A stretch of DNA of 35,803 nucleotides from Caldimonas caldifontis (GTDB taxonomy: Bacteria > Pseudomonadota > Gammaproteobacteria > Burkholderiales > Burkholderiaceae_C). The translations under genes and the position numbers were made by a program. Location: the NCBI RefSeq assembly GCF_002930615.1, contig NZ_PSNX01000020.1, forward strand, positions 1 through 35,803, read 5' to 3'. Numbering within the stretch: the first letter of the stretch is position 1; every line of letters begins with the position of its first letter. The notes under the pieces were generated by a model that was not told the DNA's origin, did no database searches, and saw nothing but the letters and a program-made list of their open reading frames with translations. Positions 8,073 to 16,621 of the stretch are shown piece by piece.

Positions 8073-9500
8073 ATGGACCCCGTGACCAAGACCGTGCCCC
8101 TGTGCGTCGACTGCGACGGCACCCTTCTGCGCACCGACCTCCTGCACGAAGCCGTCTTCCTCCTGGTCAAGAGCGCACCCTGGAAGATCATGCTCCTGCC
8201 CTGGTGGCTCTTGAAGGGCAAGGCCTACCTGAAGGACCGGCTGGCCCAGCTCGTGTCTTTCTCGTGGGGGACCTTGCCGTTCAATGATGAGGTGGTCGCC
8301 TTGGTCCGCGAGGCCAAGGCCTCCGGCAGGACGGTGGTGCTCACCACGGCCTCACACCACACGCAGGCACAGGGCATCGCACGTCACCTGAACCTCTTCG
8401 ACGACGTTCTGGCTTCGGACGCGCAACTCAATCTCTGCGGCAGACACAAAGGCAACGACCTGGCATCCAGATACGGTGAGCGCGGTTTCGACTACATCGG
8501 CAACGACCGTGCGGACCTGGATGTCTGGTCTCGCGCCCGCAAGGGCACCGTGGTATCCGCCAGCGACTCCCTGGCCCATGCGGCGCGCCAGGTCACCGAC
8601 GTGGAGCGGGTCATCACGCCGCCCCGTCCGGGCTTCAAGACCTACCTCAAGGGACTGCGGGTGCACCAGTGGCTGAAGAACCTGCTGGTCTTCGTCCCCC
8701 TGGTGGCCGCCCACGCCTGGGACTCCCCCGACGGCGTGAGGGCAGCGCTGCTGGCCTTCATGGCCTTCAGTCTTTGCGCCTCAGCGGTGTATGTGCTGAA
8801 CGACCTCGTGGATCTCGAGGCGGATCGACGTCATGTACGCAAGCGCAACCGGCCCTTTGCGTCAGGCTTGATCCCCATCTGGCAAGGCAGCCTCATGGTT
8901 CCTGTCCTTCTCGTGGGCGCATTCGGACTGGCTGCCTTGCTGCCGACAGGCTTCGTGCTGGTCCTTGCGTTCTACTTCTGCCTGACCCTGGCGTACTCTC
9001 TCGTCCTCAAGCGCCGGGTCATCGTCGATGTGCTGATGCTGGCGGGGCTTTACACCTTGCGTGTGATCGCCGGAGGAGCCGCCACTGCGATCGTGCCTTC
9101 TTTCTGGCTGCTGGCGTTCTCGATGTTCATCTTCCTGAGCCTGGCAGTGGTGAAGCGCTATTCGGAATTGCTCATCACCCTGCAGCAGCACAAGGATCAG
9201 CCGGCGGGCCGCGGCTACACGGTCCAGGATTTGCCGGTGCTGATGTCCATCGGGACCGGCTCGGGGATGGTGGCTGTGCTCGTGTTCGCCCTGTACATCA
9301 ACAACCCTGAAATCACCGAGATCTACAGCAACCCGCTATGGCTGTGGCTGGTGCCGCCACTGCTGCTGTACTGGGTCAGCCGCTTGTGGATGAAGGCCCA
9401 CCGTGGTGAGGTGGACGACGATCCGGTCGTGTTTGCCGTGCGCGACTGGCAGAGCCTGCTCGTGGTCGCGATCTCCGCCGTGCTTTTCCTGATGGCCTGA
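8073..9500 (+). CDS. HAD hydrolase-UbiA prenyltransferase fusion (decaprenyl-phosphate phosphoribosyltransferase-like)
   Basis: A 475-aa fusion. Residues 1 to ~200 are a HAD phosphatase domain: VDCDGTLL carries the nucleophile Asp13 and Asp15, VLTTASHH is motif II, and IGNDRADLDVW near residue 145 is motif IV. Residues ~205-475 are a multi-helix UbiA domain with NDLVDLEADRRH (first Asp-rich motif, ~242) and KRNRPFASG. It continues with LAYSLVLKRRVIVDV, LRVIAGGAA and VVKRYSEL. This pattern is characteristic of DPPR synthases (the Rv3806c type), which move phosphoribose from PRPP onto polyprenyl phosphate, rather than of quinone-pathway UbiA. The HAD domain could then remove the 5-phosphate; that is inference. 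The ATG at 8073 follows GGAG (8058-8061) and the SMR stop at 8065. The stop is 13 bases from the convergent methyltransferase end. Confidence 0.9.
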   Translation: MDPVTKTVPLCVDCDGTLLRTDLLHEAVFLLVKSAPWKIMLLPWWLLKGKAYLKDRLAQLVSFSWGTLPFNDEVVALVREAKASGRTVVLTTASHHTQAQGIARHLNLFDDVLASDAQLNLCGRHKGNDLASRYGERGFDYIGNDRADLDVWSRARKGTVVSASDSLAHAARQVTDVERVITPPRPGFKTYLKGLRVHQWLKNLLVFVPLVAAHAWDSPDGVRAALLAFMAFSLCASAVYVLNDLVDLEADRRHVRKRNRPFASGLIPIWQGSLMVPVLLVGAFGLAALLPTGFVLVLAFYFCLTLAYSLVLKRRVIVDVLMLAGLYTLRVIAGGAATAIVPSFWLLAFSMFIFLSLAVVKRYSELLITLQQHKDQPAGRGYTVQDLPVLMSIGTGSGMVAVLVFALYINNPEITEIYSNPLWLWLVPPLLLYWVSRLWMKAHRGEVDDDPVVFAVRDWQSLLVVAISAVLFLMA

Positions 9501-9513
9501 AGGTCTCCTGCGC

Positions 9514-10197
9514 TCACGAGGCGCGGTCGTAGACCAGGGTCCAGTGCCCGTACCACCAACTGTTGATCCGGCTGCGATAGACACGACTCAGGCCCTTGGC
9601 CTGAATCCAGCCGTCAACTTCCTCGGGCCCCACCTGGTGGACCCACTGACGTGCCATCACCAGATCGTGCATCTGGTTGGCCCACGCCCGCCAGCGGGGC
9701 CGGGCCACCATGTCCTTGATCACCAGTCGGCCACCGCGCGGTACACGCTCGCACAAGGATTCGACAAAGGAGCGCTGCTGGCTGACGGGGACATGGTGGA
9801 GAACGTCCACGGACGTGACGACGTTCCAGTGCCCCTCCGGCATGCCCTCCTCGATCGAGCGGACCTGGAACGTCAGCGTTTCGGCCAGGCCCGAGGTTTC
9901 GGCGGCACGCTGCGCCGCCTCGACGGCGGGCACCGACACGTCGAAGCCAAGGCCATCCCGTATGTGTGCCTGCCGCCCGAGGAGGAGCAGAAAAAGCCCC
10001 GCGCCGCAGCCCACATCAAGGACACTGGCTCCTGCGGGAATCTGCGCCATCACATCACCGAAAGGGCAGATATGCGGCCTCAGTCCCTGGAGAAGCCGGA
10101 TCCTCGCATCGGGCTCCGCCTGATAGAGGGCCCGTGCCTCGGCCGATAGTGCCGTCGTGCTGAACTGGGGCGACAAGGAGGACAGGTTCGTATCCAT
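9514..10197 (-). CDS. Class I SAM-dependent methyltransferase
   Basis: A 227-aa Rossmann methyltransferase. VLDVGCGAGLFLLLL is the SAM-binding motif I, LGFDVS gives the acidic residue of motif II, and WNVVTSVDVLHHVP is the motif IV/post-IV region typical of Methyltransf_11/12 families. The ATG at 10197 lies 19 bases after the stop of the GT-C gene. Upstream in-frame codons would overlap that gene with an Arg/Ser-rich, unconvincing peptide. As the last gene of the polymer export operon it may O-methylate a sugar or cap a chain end. The substrate is not visible in the sequence, and a small-molecule or quinone target cannot be excluded. Confidence 0.87.
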   Translation of the reverse strand: MDTNLSSLSPQFSTTALSAEARALYQAEPDARIRLLQGLRPHICPFGDVMAQIPAGASVLDVGCGAGLFLLLLGRQAHIRDGLGFDVSVPAVEAAQRAAETSGLAETLTFQVRSIEEGMPEGHWNVVTSVDVLHHVPVSQQRSFVESLCERVPRGGRLVIKDMVARPRWRAWANQMHDLVMARQWVHQVGPEEVDGWIQAKGLSRVYRSRINSWWYGHWTLVYDRAS

Positions 10198-10216
10198 GGA
10201 CCGTAGCGTGAGGGGA

Positions 10217-11539
10217 TCAATGCGGATGCAGGGCTCGTCGCGGCTCATGCGCCGTGCGGGGGGGCGATGGGGCCCTGCCCCGGCGGTGCGCGAGGCTGGC
10301 CATGCCGATGCCGAAGAACATCGCAATCTGGCCTGCGAAGTTGAGGTGGTAGCGGTCTTGGGACACCACCACACTGTGGATCGCGGTGTAGAAGAGCACC
10401 GTGAGCATCACCGGCGACACGAGCAGGCGCCAAGCGCCTTCACGACGCAGGAGCACCCAAACGCCGTACAGGCTCATCAGAAACAGCGCCGCCCAGGTGA
10501 CCTGCGTGAATCGCTTGAACCACAGCACGGAGGCCTCGCCGAAGCGCTGCGCAATGCCTTCGGAATTCCAGCCCACCCCGATCGATTCGTTGCTATAGAG
10601 CAGGAACACTTTCCGCACGGCCCGCATGGCGAAGGCCGCCGGGTCGGCCAGGATGTACTCGCGGGCCATGGCGCCCAGCACGCGGGCCTGCTCGTTATCG
10701 GGCAGCTCGGCGATAGACGCGGGCACGTTCATGTGGCTGCCGCCCGTCCCCGGCGTATTGCCCATCCACAGGGTGATGCCGCCATTGGTCGAGATGAGCA
10801 CGAACTCGTCATAGAGTTGGTAATTGCGCCAGGCCCACGGTGCGATCAGCACCGCCATGACCAGGCCCGACATCAGCGCCGTTCTCAGCTGGAGCCCCAG
10901 AACCTGACGGGGGTTCGGTGACGACAGCACGAGGGCCAGCCCGTAGACGCCCGGGAGCAGAAGCGCCTGTGGACGCACCAGCGCCGCCATGCCGAGCAGC
11001 AGGCCCGCCAGGACCCCACGCCGCCAAGCCGAGCCGCTACGTGCCGTCCAGGCATCCAGGGCCGCCACGGTCAATAGCGCGAACAGCAGTTCACTGGCCA
11101 GGATGGTGGTGAACATGATCAGCGTGGGCCACACCGCCAGCAGGGTGCCGCACCACAGGGCCGCATCCTCGCCGTAGAAACGATGCGCCACGCGTGCCGA
11201 GGTCAGGATGAGCCCGACGGATATCAGGATGTGCAGCACGATCAGGCTTGTGTGGCCGTAGCCGAAGACCCAGTACATCGCTGCATACAGGAAGGACGTG
11301 CCCGGAGGCCAGAAGGCGAAGGGTTGCTCCGGCGTCCAGCCGAAGACCCCATGCTCCACGAGATTGCGGGCAAAGATGTCGTAGCCCGCGCTGTCCGACA
11401 GAGGCACCACCGGGATCAGCAGGGCCCAGATCAGGCGCAGCAGCACGGCTGCAACCACGATCCACATCAGTCGTCGCGCATCGGGCCAGGGCTTGTCTTC
11501 AAGCGGATGGACGGTATTTTTCATGGGGGATCCTGTCAT
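10217..11539 (-). CDS. GT-C (ArnT/GT39-like) membrane glycosyltransferase
   Basis: A 440-aa polytopic membrane protein with about ten helices. The first periplasmic loop follows helix 1 and contains LSDSAGYDIFARNLVEHG, the Asp-x3-Tyr pattern of ArnT/PMT-type GT-C enzymes. FWPPGTSFLYAAMYWVFG and LALVRPQ-like segments follow. Such enzymes use polyprenyl-phosphate-linked monosaccharides as donors and act on the periplasmic side. The start is ambiguous: ATG 11539 overlaps the RgpF-like stop (ATGA) and has GGAG just upstream, while an ATG five codons in (11524) is also possible. The candidate donor is the product of the HAD-UbiA gene encoded just beyond the methyltransferase, which is an inference from position. 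Confidence 0.85.
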   Translation of the reverse strand: MTGSPMKNTVHPLEDKPWPDARRLMWIVVAAVLLRLIWALLIPVVPLSDSAGYDIFARNLVEHGVFGWTPEQPFAFWPPGTSFLYAAMYWVFGYGHTSLIVLHILISVGLILTSARVAHRFYGEDAALWCGTLLAVWPTLIMFTTILASELLFALLTVAALDAWTARSGSAWRRGVLAGLLLGMAALVRPQALLLPGVYGLALVLSSPNPRQVLGLQLRTALMSGLVMAVLIAPWAWRNYQLYDEFVLISTNGGITLWMGNTPGTGGSHMNVPASIAELPDNEQARVLGAMAREYILADPAAFAMRAVRKVFLLYSNESIGVGWNSEGIAQRFGEASVLWFKRFTQVTWAALFLMSLYGVWVLLRREGAWRLLVSPVMLTVLFYTAIHSVVVSQDRYHLNFAGQIAMFFGIGMASLAHRRGRAPSPPRTAHEPRRALHPH

Positions 11540-12453
11540 TGCTCCGGATGTCCCTGGGCTCTGAGCAGGGCGCGCACCCGTTCCGGGTCCTGGAACTGCA
11601 TCATCTTGCCCAGCAGGGACTTCTTCATGAAGGGGAAACCGGCGTCCACCAGCTCAAAAGGACGCCGAAGGCAAGGGTCGTCAACCGTCGAGCCATCGCT
11701 GTACCAGCAGGCTCCCACCGACATGTGCCGCGACGCTAGACGGGCCAGCAGCAGCTCTTGTGCCCAGATCACCTGATCTGCCCTATCGAAGGCTTTGTGG
11801 GCAAAGAAGACGCCCCGCAACTGAGCCAGCCGGCTCTCGTCGAGAGCCCGGACCATGAACCCATACGACTGCAGATGGTTCTCGTTGAGCGCCGACCCCG
11901 TGAAGCCGGTGAGATCCCAGTACAGGCCCTGGAAAAAAGGCTGCACAGGATGGAAAGGCCCGAACATCGAGTCATTGAGGATGAGCACATCGGCGTGCGG
12001 CGAGCGCTCGGCGATCGCTTCCAGGGCGAGCGTGTAGGCCGAAAAATCGTAGCCCTCCAAGCCCTTCCAGTACAGCGCATCGGCATACCGCGCCAACTCC
12101 TGCGGGACCACGTCAGCCGCGGGCGTCGCACAGATGACGAGCACGTGGCAGCCTTCATCGCGCAGGCGGCCCAAGGTGAACCGATGGGCATCGCTCAGGG
12201 TGCCCTGAGGCAGGAAGGCAAAGTAGGCCACCCAGCGCTCGCGGGGCACCACCGGCTTGATTGGCATCGACGCCGGCCGAGGCCGCTCGTGGAACAGCCG
12301 TGCAGCGAGGCGCTTCCACCGGATACGCAGGTCTGGTTCGCTGGGCTGGTAGTCCCACCAGGTCTGCAGCCCGGCGACCTCGCCCAGTTGCAGGTCTGCT
12401 GGAACGGCCGGTCCGGACGTGGGCTGCTGGAGCATCGCATTCACGGGTTTCAC
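11536..12453 (-). CDS. Rhamnan synthesis protein F (RgpF)-like glycosyltransferase
   Basis: A 305-aa protein resembling the RgpF family (PF05045), whose members add or extend rhamnose-containing glycans. Visible family features are YFAFLPQGTLSDAHRFTLGRLRDEG near residue 75, VLVICATP, a central VLILNDSMFGPFHP, and FTGSALNENHLQSYGFMV. The annotated start is a GTG (12451-12453) that overlaps the GT2 stop (GTGA). Alternatives are GTG 12444 and ATG 12435, and the poly-G run just upstream can act as ribosome binding site for these. It overlaps the GT-C start by four bases, so translation is coupled on both sides. The catalytic mechanism of the family is poorly defined, and the rhamnose assignment rests on family name only. 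Confidence 0.8.
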   Translation of the reverse strand: MKPVNAMLQQPTSGPAVPADLQLGEVAGLQTWWDYQPSEPDLRIRWKRLAARLFHERPRPASMPIKPVVPRERWVAYFAFLPQGTLSDAHRFTLGRLRDEGCHVLVICATPAADVVPQELARYADALYWKGLEGYDFSAYTLALEAIAERSPHADVLILNDSMFGPFHPVQPFFQGLYWDLTGFTGSALNENHLQSYGFMVRALDESRLAQLRGVFFAHKAFDRADQVIWAQELLLARLASRHMSVGACWYSDGSTVDDPCLRRPFELVDAGFPFMKKSLLGKMMQFQDPERVRALLRAQGHPEQ

Positions 12454-13406
12454 CCCCCCAAAGCGATCTGCATGGAGCGCCCAAGCTGGCCGATGAGCTC
12501 ACGCTTCTCACGCAAGGGACGGGGCCCGACCAGCGTGCGCAATGCCACCAGCAGGCCGGAGCCGAGGATGATGCCCTTGGCGGCCAGCGCTGTGACGAGG
12601 CCGCCATGCTTGCGGAAGTAGCGCACCTGGTTGCGCATGAATTCCGCTCGCCACAGCGGGTGGCGCACCACCGAGGCGCTGCCTACGTGGAAGATGTGTG
12701 CCTCGGCCAGGAAGCGGATAGGGCGACCCGAACGCCAGATGCGAAGGCACAGGTCCACATCGCTGTAAAAAAGAGGCATCGACTCATCGAAGCCGCCAAT
12801 TTCATCGACATCGGTGCGACGCATCAGCAGGCAGGCGCCCGGCGGCTGCTCCACGTCCGCCGAAGAGAGGTGATCGAAATCCTTCATCGCCGCATGATCC
12901 CGGTAGCGCCGGGCAAACTCATACTGTTCGAATCCGAACTGATCGATGAGCACCTCAATGAGCCTTGGAAACCGTCGGCAGATGGGCTGCACGCTCCCGT
13001 CAGGATTGTCCAGGCGAGGTGCCACCGCGCCATGCCCGGGATGCTGCTCCAGGAATGCCATCATGCGACGAAGCGCTTCGGGGGTGACGATGGTGTCGGA
13101 GTTGAGGTAGCAGACGTAGCGACCGGTCGCCACCGCCGCCCCCTGGTTGCAGGCCTTGGAGAAGTACTCGTTGCGTTCGTTGCGGATCAGCACCACCTCC
13201 GGGAACTCGCGCTCGATCATGTCCGCGGAGCCGTCATGGCTGCCGTTGTCCACCACCACGACCTCCAGGCGGCAACCGTGGTCCTGGTGAAGGAGCGAGT
13301 GCAGGCAGTCGCGGGTGAGCCCTTGCGTGTTCCATGAGGGGATGACCACGGAGATGTCGGGGCGCGGATGTCCAGGGTCCATGGACGTGGGACTTTTCGT
13401 GTGCAT
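12450..13406 (-). CDS. GT2-family glycosyltransferase (rhamnosyltransferase-like)
   Basis: A 318-aa GT-A enzyme. DISVVIPSWNTQGLTRDCLHSLL and VVVVDNGSHDGSADMI form the nucleotide-binding half. YVCYLNSDTIVTPEAL holds the DxD-equivalent motif (NSD), and FDESMPLFYSDVDLCLRIWRSG the conserved acceptor-side ED-like block, as in WbbL-type rhamnosyltransferases. The ATG at 13406 is used; ATG 13382 (eight codons later, MDPGHP) is an alternative. The long upstream reading to 13529 would overlap the flippase gene. The end of the gene carries a run of seven G residues (C7 on the plus strand at 12453-12459) spanning its last codons and leading into the RgpF-like start. It is part of the export operon. Confidence 0.9.
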   Translation of the reverse strand: MHTKSPTSMDPGHPRPDISVVIPSWNTQGLTRDCLHSLLHQDHGCRLEVVVVDNGSHDGSADMIEREFPEVVLIRNERNEYFSKACNQGAAVATGRYVCYLNSDTIVTPEALRRMMAFLEQHPGHGAVAPRLDNPDGSVQPICRRFPRLIEVLIDQFGFEQYEFARRYRDHAAMKDFDHLSSADVEQPPGACLLMRRTDVDEIGGFDESMPLFYSDVDLCLRIWRSGRPIRFLAEAHIFHVGSASVVRHPLWRAEFMRNQVRYFRKHGGLVTALAAKGIILGSGLLVALRTLVGPRPLREKRELIGQLGRSMQIALGG

Positions 13407-13429
13407 AGGATCGATCTTGCAGTTCTGTC

Positions 13430-14935
13430 CTAGGGCTGCCGAGACTGGCGAAGCCATGCGCGAGCCATCTTCGCCAAGGGCCAGCCAAAGAACGCCGTGA
13501 CCAGCAACGCCTGGAGAAGCAGGCGCCATGCCGGATGAAGGTTGGGCAACACGGGAGCCAGGATCGGCAGAGCGAGGATGGCGCTAACAGCGAGTACCAC
13601 GGCGGCGGTGTAGCGCACTTCAGGCCAGAGGTTGAGCAGGTGGATGCGTCTGGCAAGGACCATGGCCAACCCCAGCTTGATGAGGTCGGACAGGGCTGCC
13701 GCCCACACCGCTCCCAGGATCCCTCCCCAAGCCACCGCAGGCATCAGCATGATGCAGAAGGACACCACCTTGGTGGCGTTCACGGCGGCAACCCAGTGTG
13801 CACGCCCGGTCGCCAGGAAGGCCGCACCATAGATGCCGTCGATGATGGCAAACCAAGCTCCGACAGAGAGGACCATGATGAAGGTCCCTGCGGCCGCATA
13901 GCGGTCGTCATACGCAAGATCCACGAAACTCTGCGCGCACACGATCGCAGCCGTCACCAGATAGGCGCCAGCGAGCAGCATCGGCGGCTTCGACCGCGCA
14001 ACCACATCGGCAAGCGGCTCGTTGCGATCCAGCATGCGCGAATACAGCGGGAAAGCAATCACCGTCTGCAATCTCCCCATGAGCATCGGCGTCATGATGG
14101 CCAGGCTGGCCGCGATGGCGTAGACCCCCACCTCATCCAAAGGGAACAGGCGGGCGAAAACAAGCTTGTCGATCTGCAGCGCAAAGAAGCTGATCACGGT
14201 GCTGAGGAACACCCACTTGCCGAAGTGCACGATGTCCCAGACCGCTGAGCGGTCCCAGCGAAACCGGTTGCCCGCGCCAGGGAGCATGAGGTGGCTGAGC
14301 AGGCAATGCAGCGACATGGTCACGACGCCACCCAGCGCCATCGCCATCACGGAGCGCGTCCACCATGCCGTCAGCAGCATCACGGCGAGGCCGGCAAACT
14401 GGGACCCGAGTTCGATCAACGTCACCCGGGAAAGATTCACGTGCCGGGCAGCCGTCTTGAGCTTCGTGGACTGGAAGGATTCGACCAGCAGGCCCACAGC
14501 CACCAGCGGGATCAGCCATCGCAGGTCCCAGGCTGCAGGATCGTTCTGGGCGTAAAAAGCTGCCAGCGGCCAGGCCAGCGCCGTGGCCAGCGCCGCCAGG
14601 ACGATGCCTCGCAGCACTTGCAGGGTCCAGGCAGTGTCGAGGAAGTCCCTGTCATCCCCGCGCTTGTTCTGCACGATGTTCGGGCCCAGGCCGATGTCCG
14701 AAAACATCACCAGGCCCTGGATGATGGCGCCGACGATTGCCATGAGCGCAAACGCCTCCTGGAAAAGCAGTGCCGCCAGCAGAATGTTGCCGACAAGTCG
14801 TCCAACCTGGGATAAGCCGAAACCCAGCAGCACCCAGGCAGTGCCGCGTGCAACGTTGCCGCTCAGCCCCTTCGAACCAGTCGAAACCAACTGTGGAGGA
14901 ACGGGGTGAGCAGCCGATTGAGACAGGTCAGGCAT
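13430..14935 (-). CDS. Wzx-type polysaccharide flippase (PST family)
   Basis: A 501-aa membrane protein with roughly twelve to fourteen helices, fitting MATE-like PST/MOP flippases that turn undecaprenyl-PP-linked repeat units to the periplasm. The N-terminal GTAWVLLGFGLSQVGRLVGN, FSDIGLGPNIVQNK and later FALQIDKLVFARLFPLDEVGVY segments are typical of the Polysacc_synt/PST_3 pattern. The start overlaps the stop of the upstream polymerase gene (14928) by 8 bases, and its stop is 23 bases before the GT2 start. Together with the Wzy-like and EpsF genes it points to a Wzx/Wzy-dependent pathway. Confidence 0.92.
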   Translation of the reverse strand: MPDLSQSAAHPVPPQLVSTGSKGLSGNVARGTAWVLLGFGLSQVGRLVGNILLAALLFQEAFALMAIVGAIIQGLVMFSDIGLGPNIVQNKRGDDRDFLDTAWTLQVLRGIVLAALATALAWPLAAFYAQNDPAAWDLRWLIPLVAVGLLVESFQSTKLKTAARHVNLSRVTLIELGSQFAGLAVMLLTAWWTRSVMAMALGGVVTMSLHCLLSHLMLPGAGNRFRWDRSAVWDIVHFGKWVFLSTVISFFALQIDKLVFARLFPLDEVGVYAIAASLAIMTPMLMGRLQTVIAFPLYSRMLDRNEPLADVVARSKPPMLLAGAYLVTAAIVCAQSFVDLAYDDRYAAAGTFIMVLSVGAWFAIIDGIYGAAFLATGRAHWVAAVNATKVVSFCIMLMPAVAWGGILGAVWAAALSDLIKLGLAMVLARRIHLLNLWPEVRYTAAVVLAVSAILALPILAPVLPNLHPAWRLLLQALLVTAFFGWPLAKMARAWLRQSRQP

Positions 14936-16535
14936 GGCTGCAAGCGGTGTAATGACTCATGGCCCGGCTCTGCCTACTGTATGCATAGGCCGCCGCGCGA
15001 TGATTCGGACCGTCGGTGGACGCCGCGGTGGCGTCGATCGACGATGGATCGTGCTTGGCCAAGCCGATGAACGAAACTGCCAAGGCGAGGAGCAGCCAGT
15101 AGATGGTCGGAATCACTGTGATGCTGCTGACAGTTGCTATCGTGATTGCTGCACCTATAAGTGCTCCCAGAACGGCCCGCCCGAGCGATTGGTAGCCATC
15201 TTGAAGTGGATGGAGTCTGCGCAAGCTCCGCCACACGAAGAACCCTGCGACCAAGAACGGAGCCAGAAAAAGCAGCAATCCCACAAAACCGGAGTAGAGC
15301 GCCACACCAAGGTAAGTATTCACCACGTCAATGATCCCTTGCCCTTGGCGCATCTCCTCGAGTGCCGGGTGCAGAAGGTAATCAGGAGAACCGAAAAGAG
15401 GTCGCTCCCAAAATACAATCATCGATACATCGACCAATCTCTGCCTATACGTGACATTCTCTGCCTCCACGGAGCCAACAAACGGCAGGAGATCAATCGC
15501 CTTAGGCCCATATGGCGAAATTAAGAGCAAACCAAACACAACCGCACCAATTGCCAGTAGTTTGATCGCTCGCAGGGCGCCGCCTTGTCCAAATGCCATG
15601 GCCCCCAGCAAACCCACAGCTGCACCGACCCACGGCCCTCTGGATAGCGGGGCGAACAAGCCAATGACCAGCACACCGATGAGGAGCGCAGCTTGCCACC
15701 TGGCGGCAACGTCCCTCGTCAATGCCAGAGCGAAGATCAAGGCCACCATCATTGTGTAACCCAATGCGATCGGGTTGAGTGTGGTCACATAAGCACGCAA
15801 CCCTCCTCCTTCTCCTCTGGTCAGATACATCGGTAGAACCGTTGGGAGCTTCAATGCATATCGCAGACTCTCGTACAGCAACCAGTGCCGAGTTGTTTCG
15901 AATGCAGCGATCACCGCTGTAATCGCAACCCCCAGCACAAAAGCAGCAATGAACTCCTTGAAATCCCTAATCGAATTCAAGTACCGCGATACCACGAAGT
16001 ACGGAAGCCATATATCCAGCCAAAGATAAAAACCAAACCTCAGTGTTCCAGTTGCCGAATCAAATGAAGCCCGATGCAGCAGAGAAAACAATATGTATGC
16101 GACAAGCAATCTATCGCACAGCCTCCAGCGCCCTGACCCCGCCAGTGCCGGGGACTGCCCCAACCGAAGGGCGGCAGGAAGCAGTATCACGAGGTTAAGC
16201 AACCGGATATGGTTGATATCGAAGACATAGTTGATCAAACCCATTCCTGGCACTGACTGCTCGAAACCCGGAACGGCCAAGATCAACAGTGCATAGAGAA
16301 CTGCTGGATTCCGCTCCTTGGAACCGACAACCAGAAGCATGACGCCGCATAGGGCGATGTAGAGCCAGAAGCTGTGCGACAGGAAGGCCAACAACGTCAC
16401 GGCAAACCACAGGTTGCGGCGCCGGTCGAAGTCTTCTGCCCGCATCAACCCGTCGCAGAGCGCCCGACGCGCCAGCCAGAAGGCTGGGATAGCGATGCCC
16501 AGGATGACGACGAGGGCTCTGAGATGCTCTGGCAT
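14928..16535 (-). CDS. Wzy-like polymerase / O-antigen ligase-family protein
   Basis: A 535-aa polytopic protein with about twelve helices and the Wzy_C/O-antigen-ligase signature SRGPWVGAAVGLL around residue 290, preceded by a large loop. In a locus with Wzx and Wzz-like proteins a role as repeat-unit polymerase is most likely; an O-antigen or protein ligase is the alternative, as both share PF04932. The base composition is clearly different from that of the neighbours: 15961-16080 is 54 G+C of 120 (45%), against well over 60% in most flanking genes. That suggests horizontal acquisition of the gene or of its core. The ATG at 16535 lacks a convincing Shine-Dalgarno sequence. The 86-bp gap to the EpsG gene upstream holds nothing recognised. 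Confidence 0.87.
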   Translation of the reverse strand: MPEHLRALVVILGIAIPAFWLARRALCDGLMRAEDFDRRRNLWFAVTLLAFLSHSFWLYIALCGVMLLVVGSKERNPAVLYALLILAVPGFEQSVPGMGLINYVFDINHIRLLNLVILLPAALRLGQSPALAGSGRWRLCDRLLVAYILFSLLHRASFDSATGTLRFGFYLWLDIWLPYFVVSRYLNSIRDFKEFIAAFVLGVAITAVIAAFETTRHWLLYESLRYALKLPTVLPMYLTRGEGGGLRAYVTTLNPIALGYTMMVALIFALALTRDVAARWQAALLIGVLVIGLFAPLSRGPWVGAAVGLLGAMAFGQGGALRAIKLLAIGAVVFGLLLISPYGPKAIDLLPFVGSVEAENVTYRQRLVDVSMIVFWERPLFGSPDYLLHPALEEMRQGQGIIDVVNTYLGVALYSGFVGLLLFLAPFLVAGFFVWRSLRRLHPLQDGYQSLGRAVLGALIGAAITIATVSSITVIPTIYWLLLALAVSFIGLAKHDPSSIDATAASTDGPNHRAAAYAYSRQSRAMSHYTACSHA

Positions 16536-16621
16536 GGCAAGTCACACGCGGCCTGGGGCGGCCTGCAGTCAGGACCACCGGGACGCGTGCTGGCGGCAGC
16601 TTCCAACCAGGGACTTACTCA

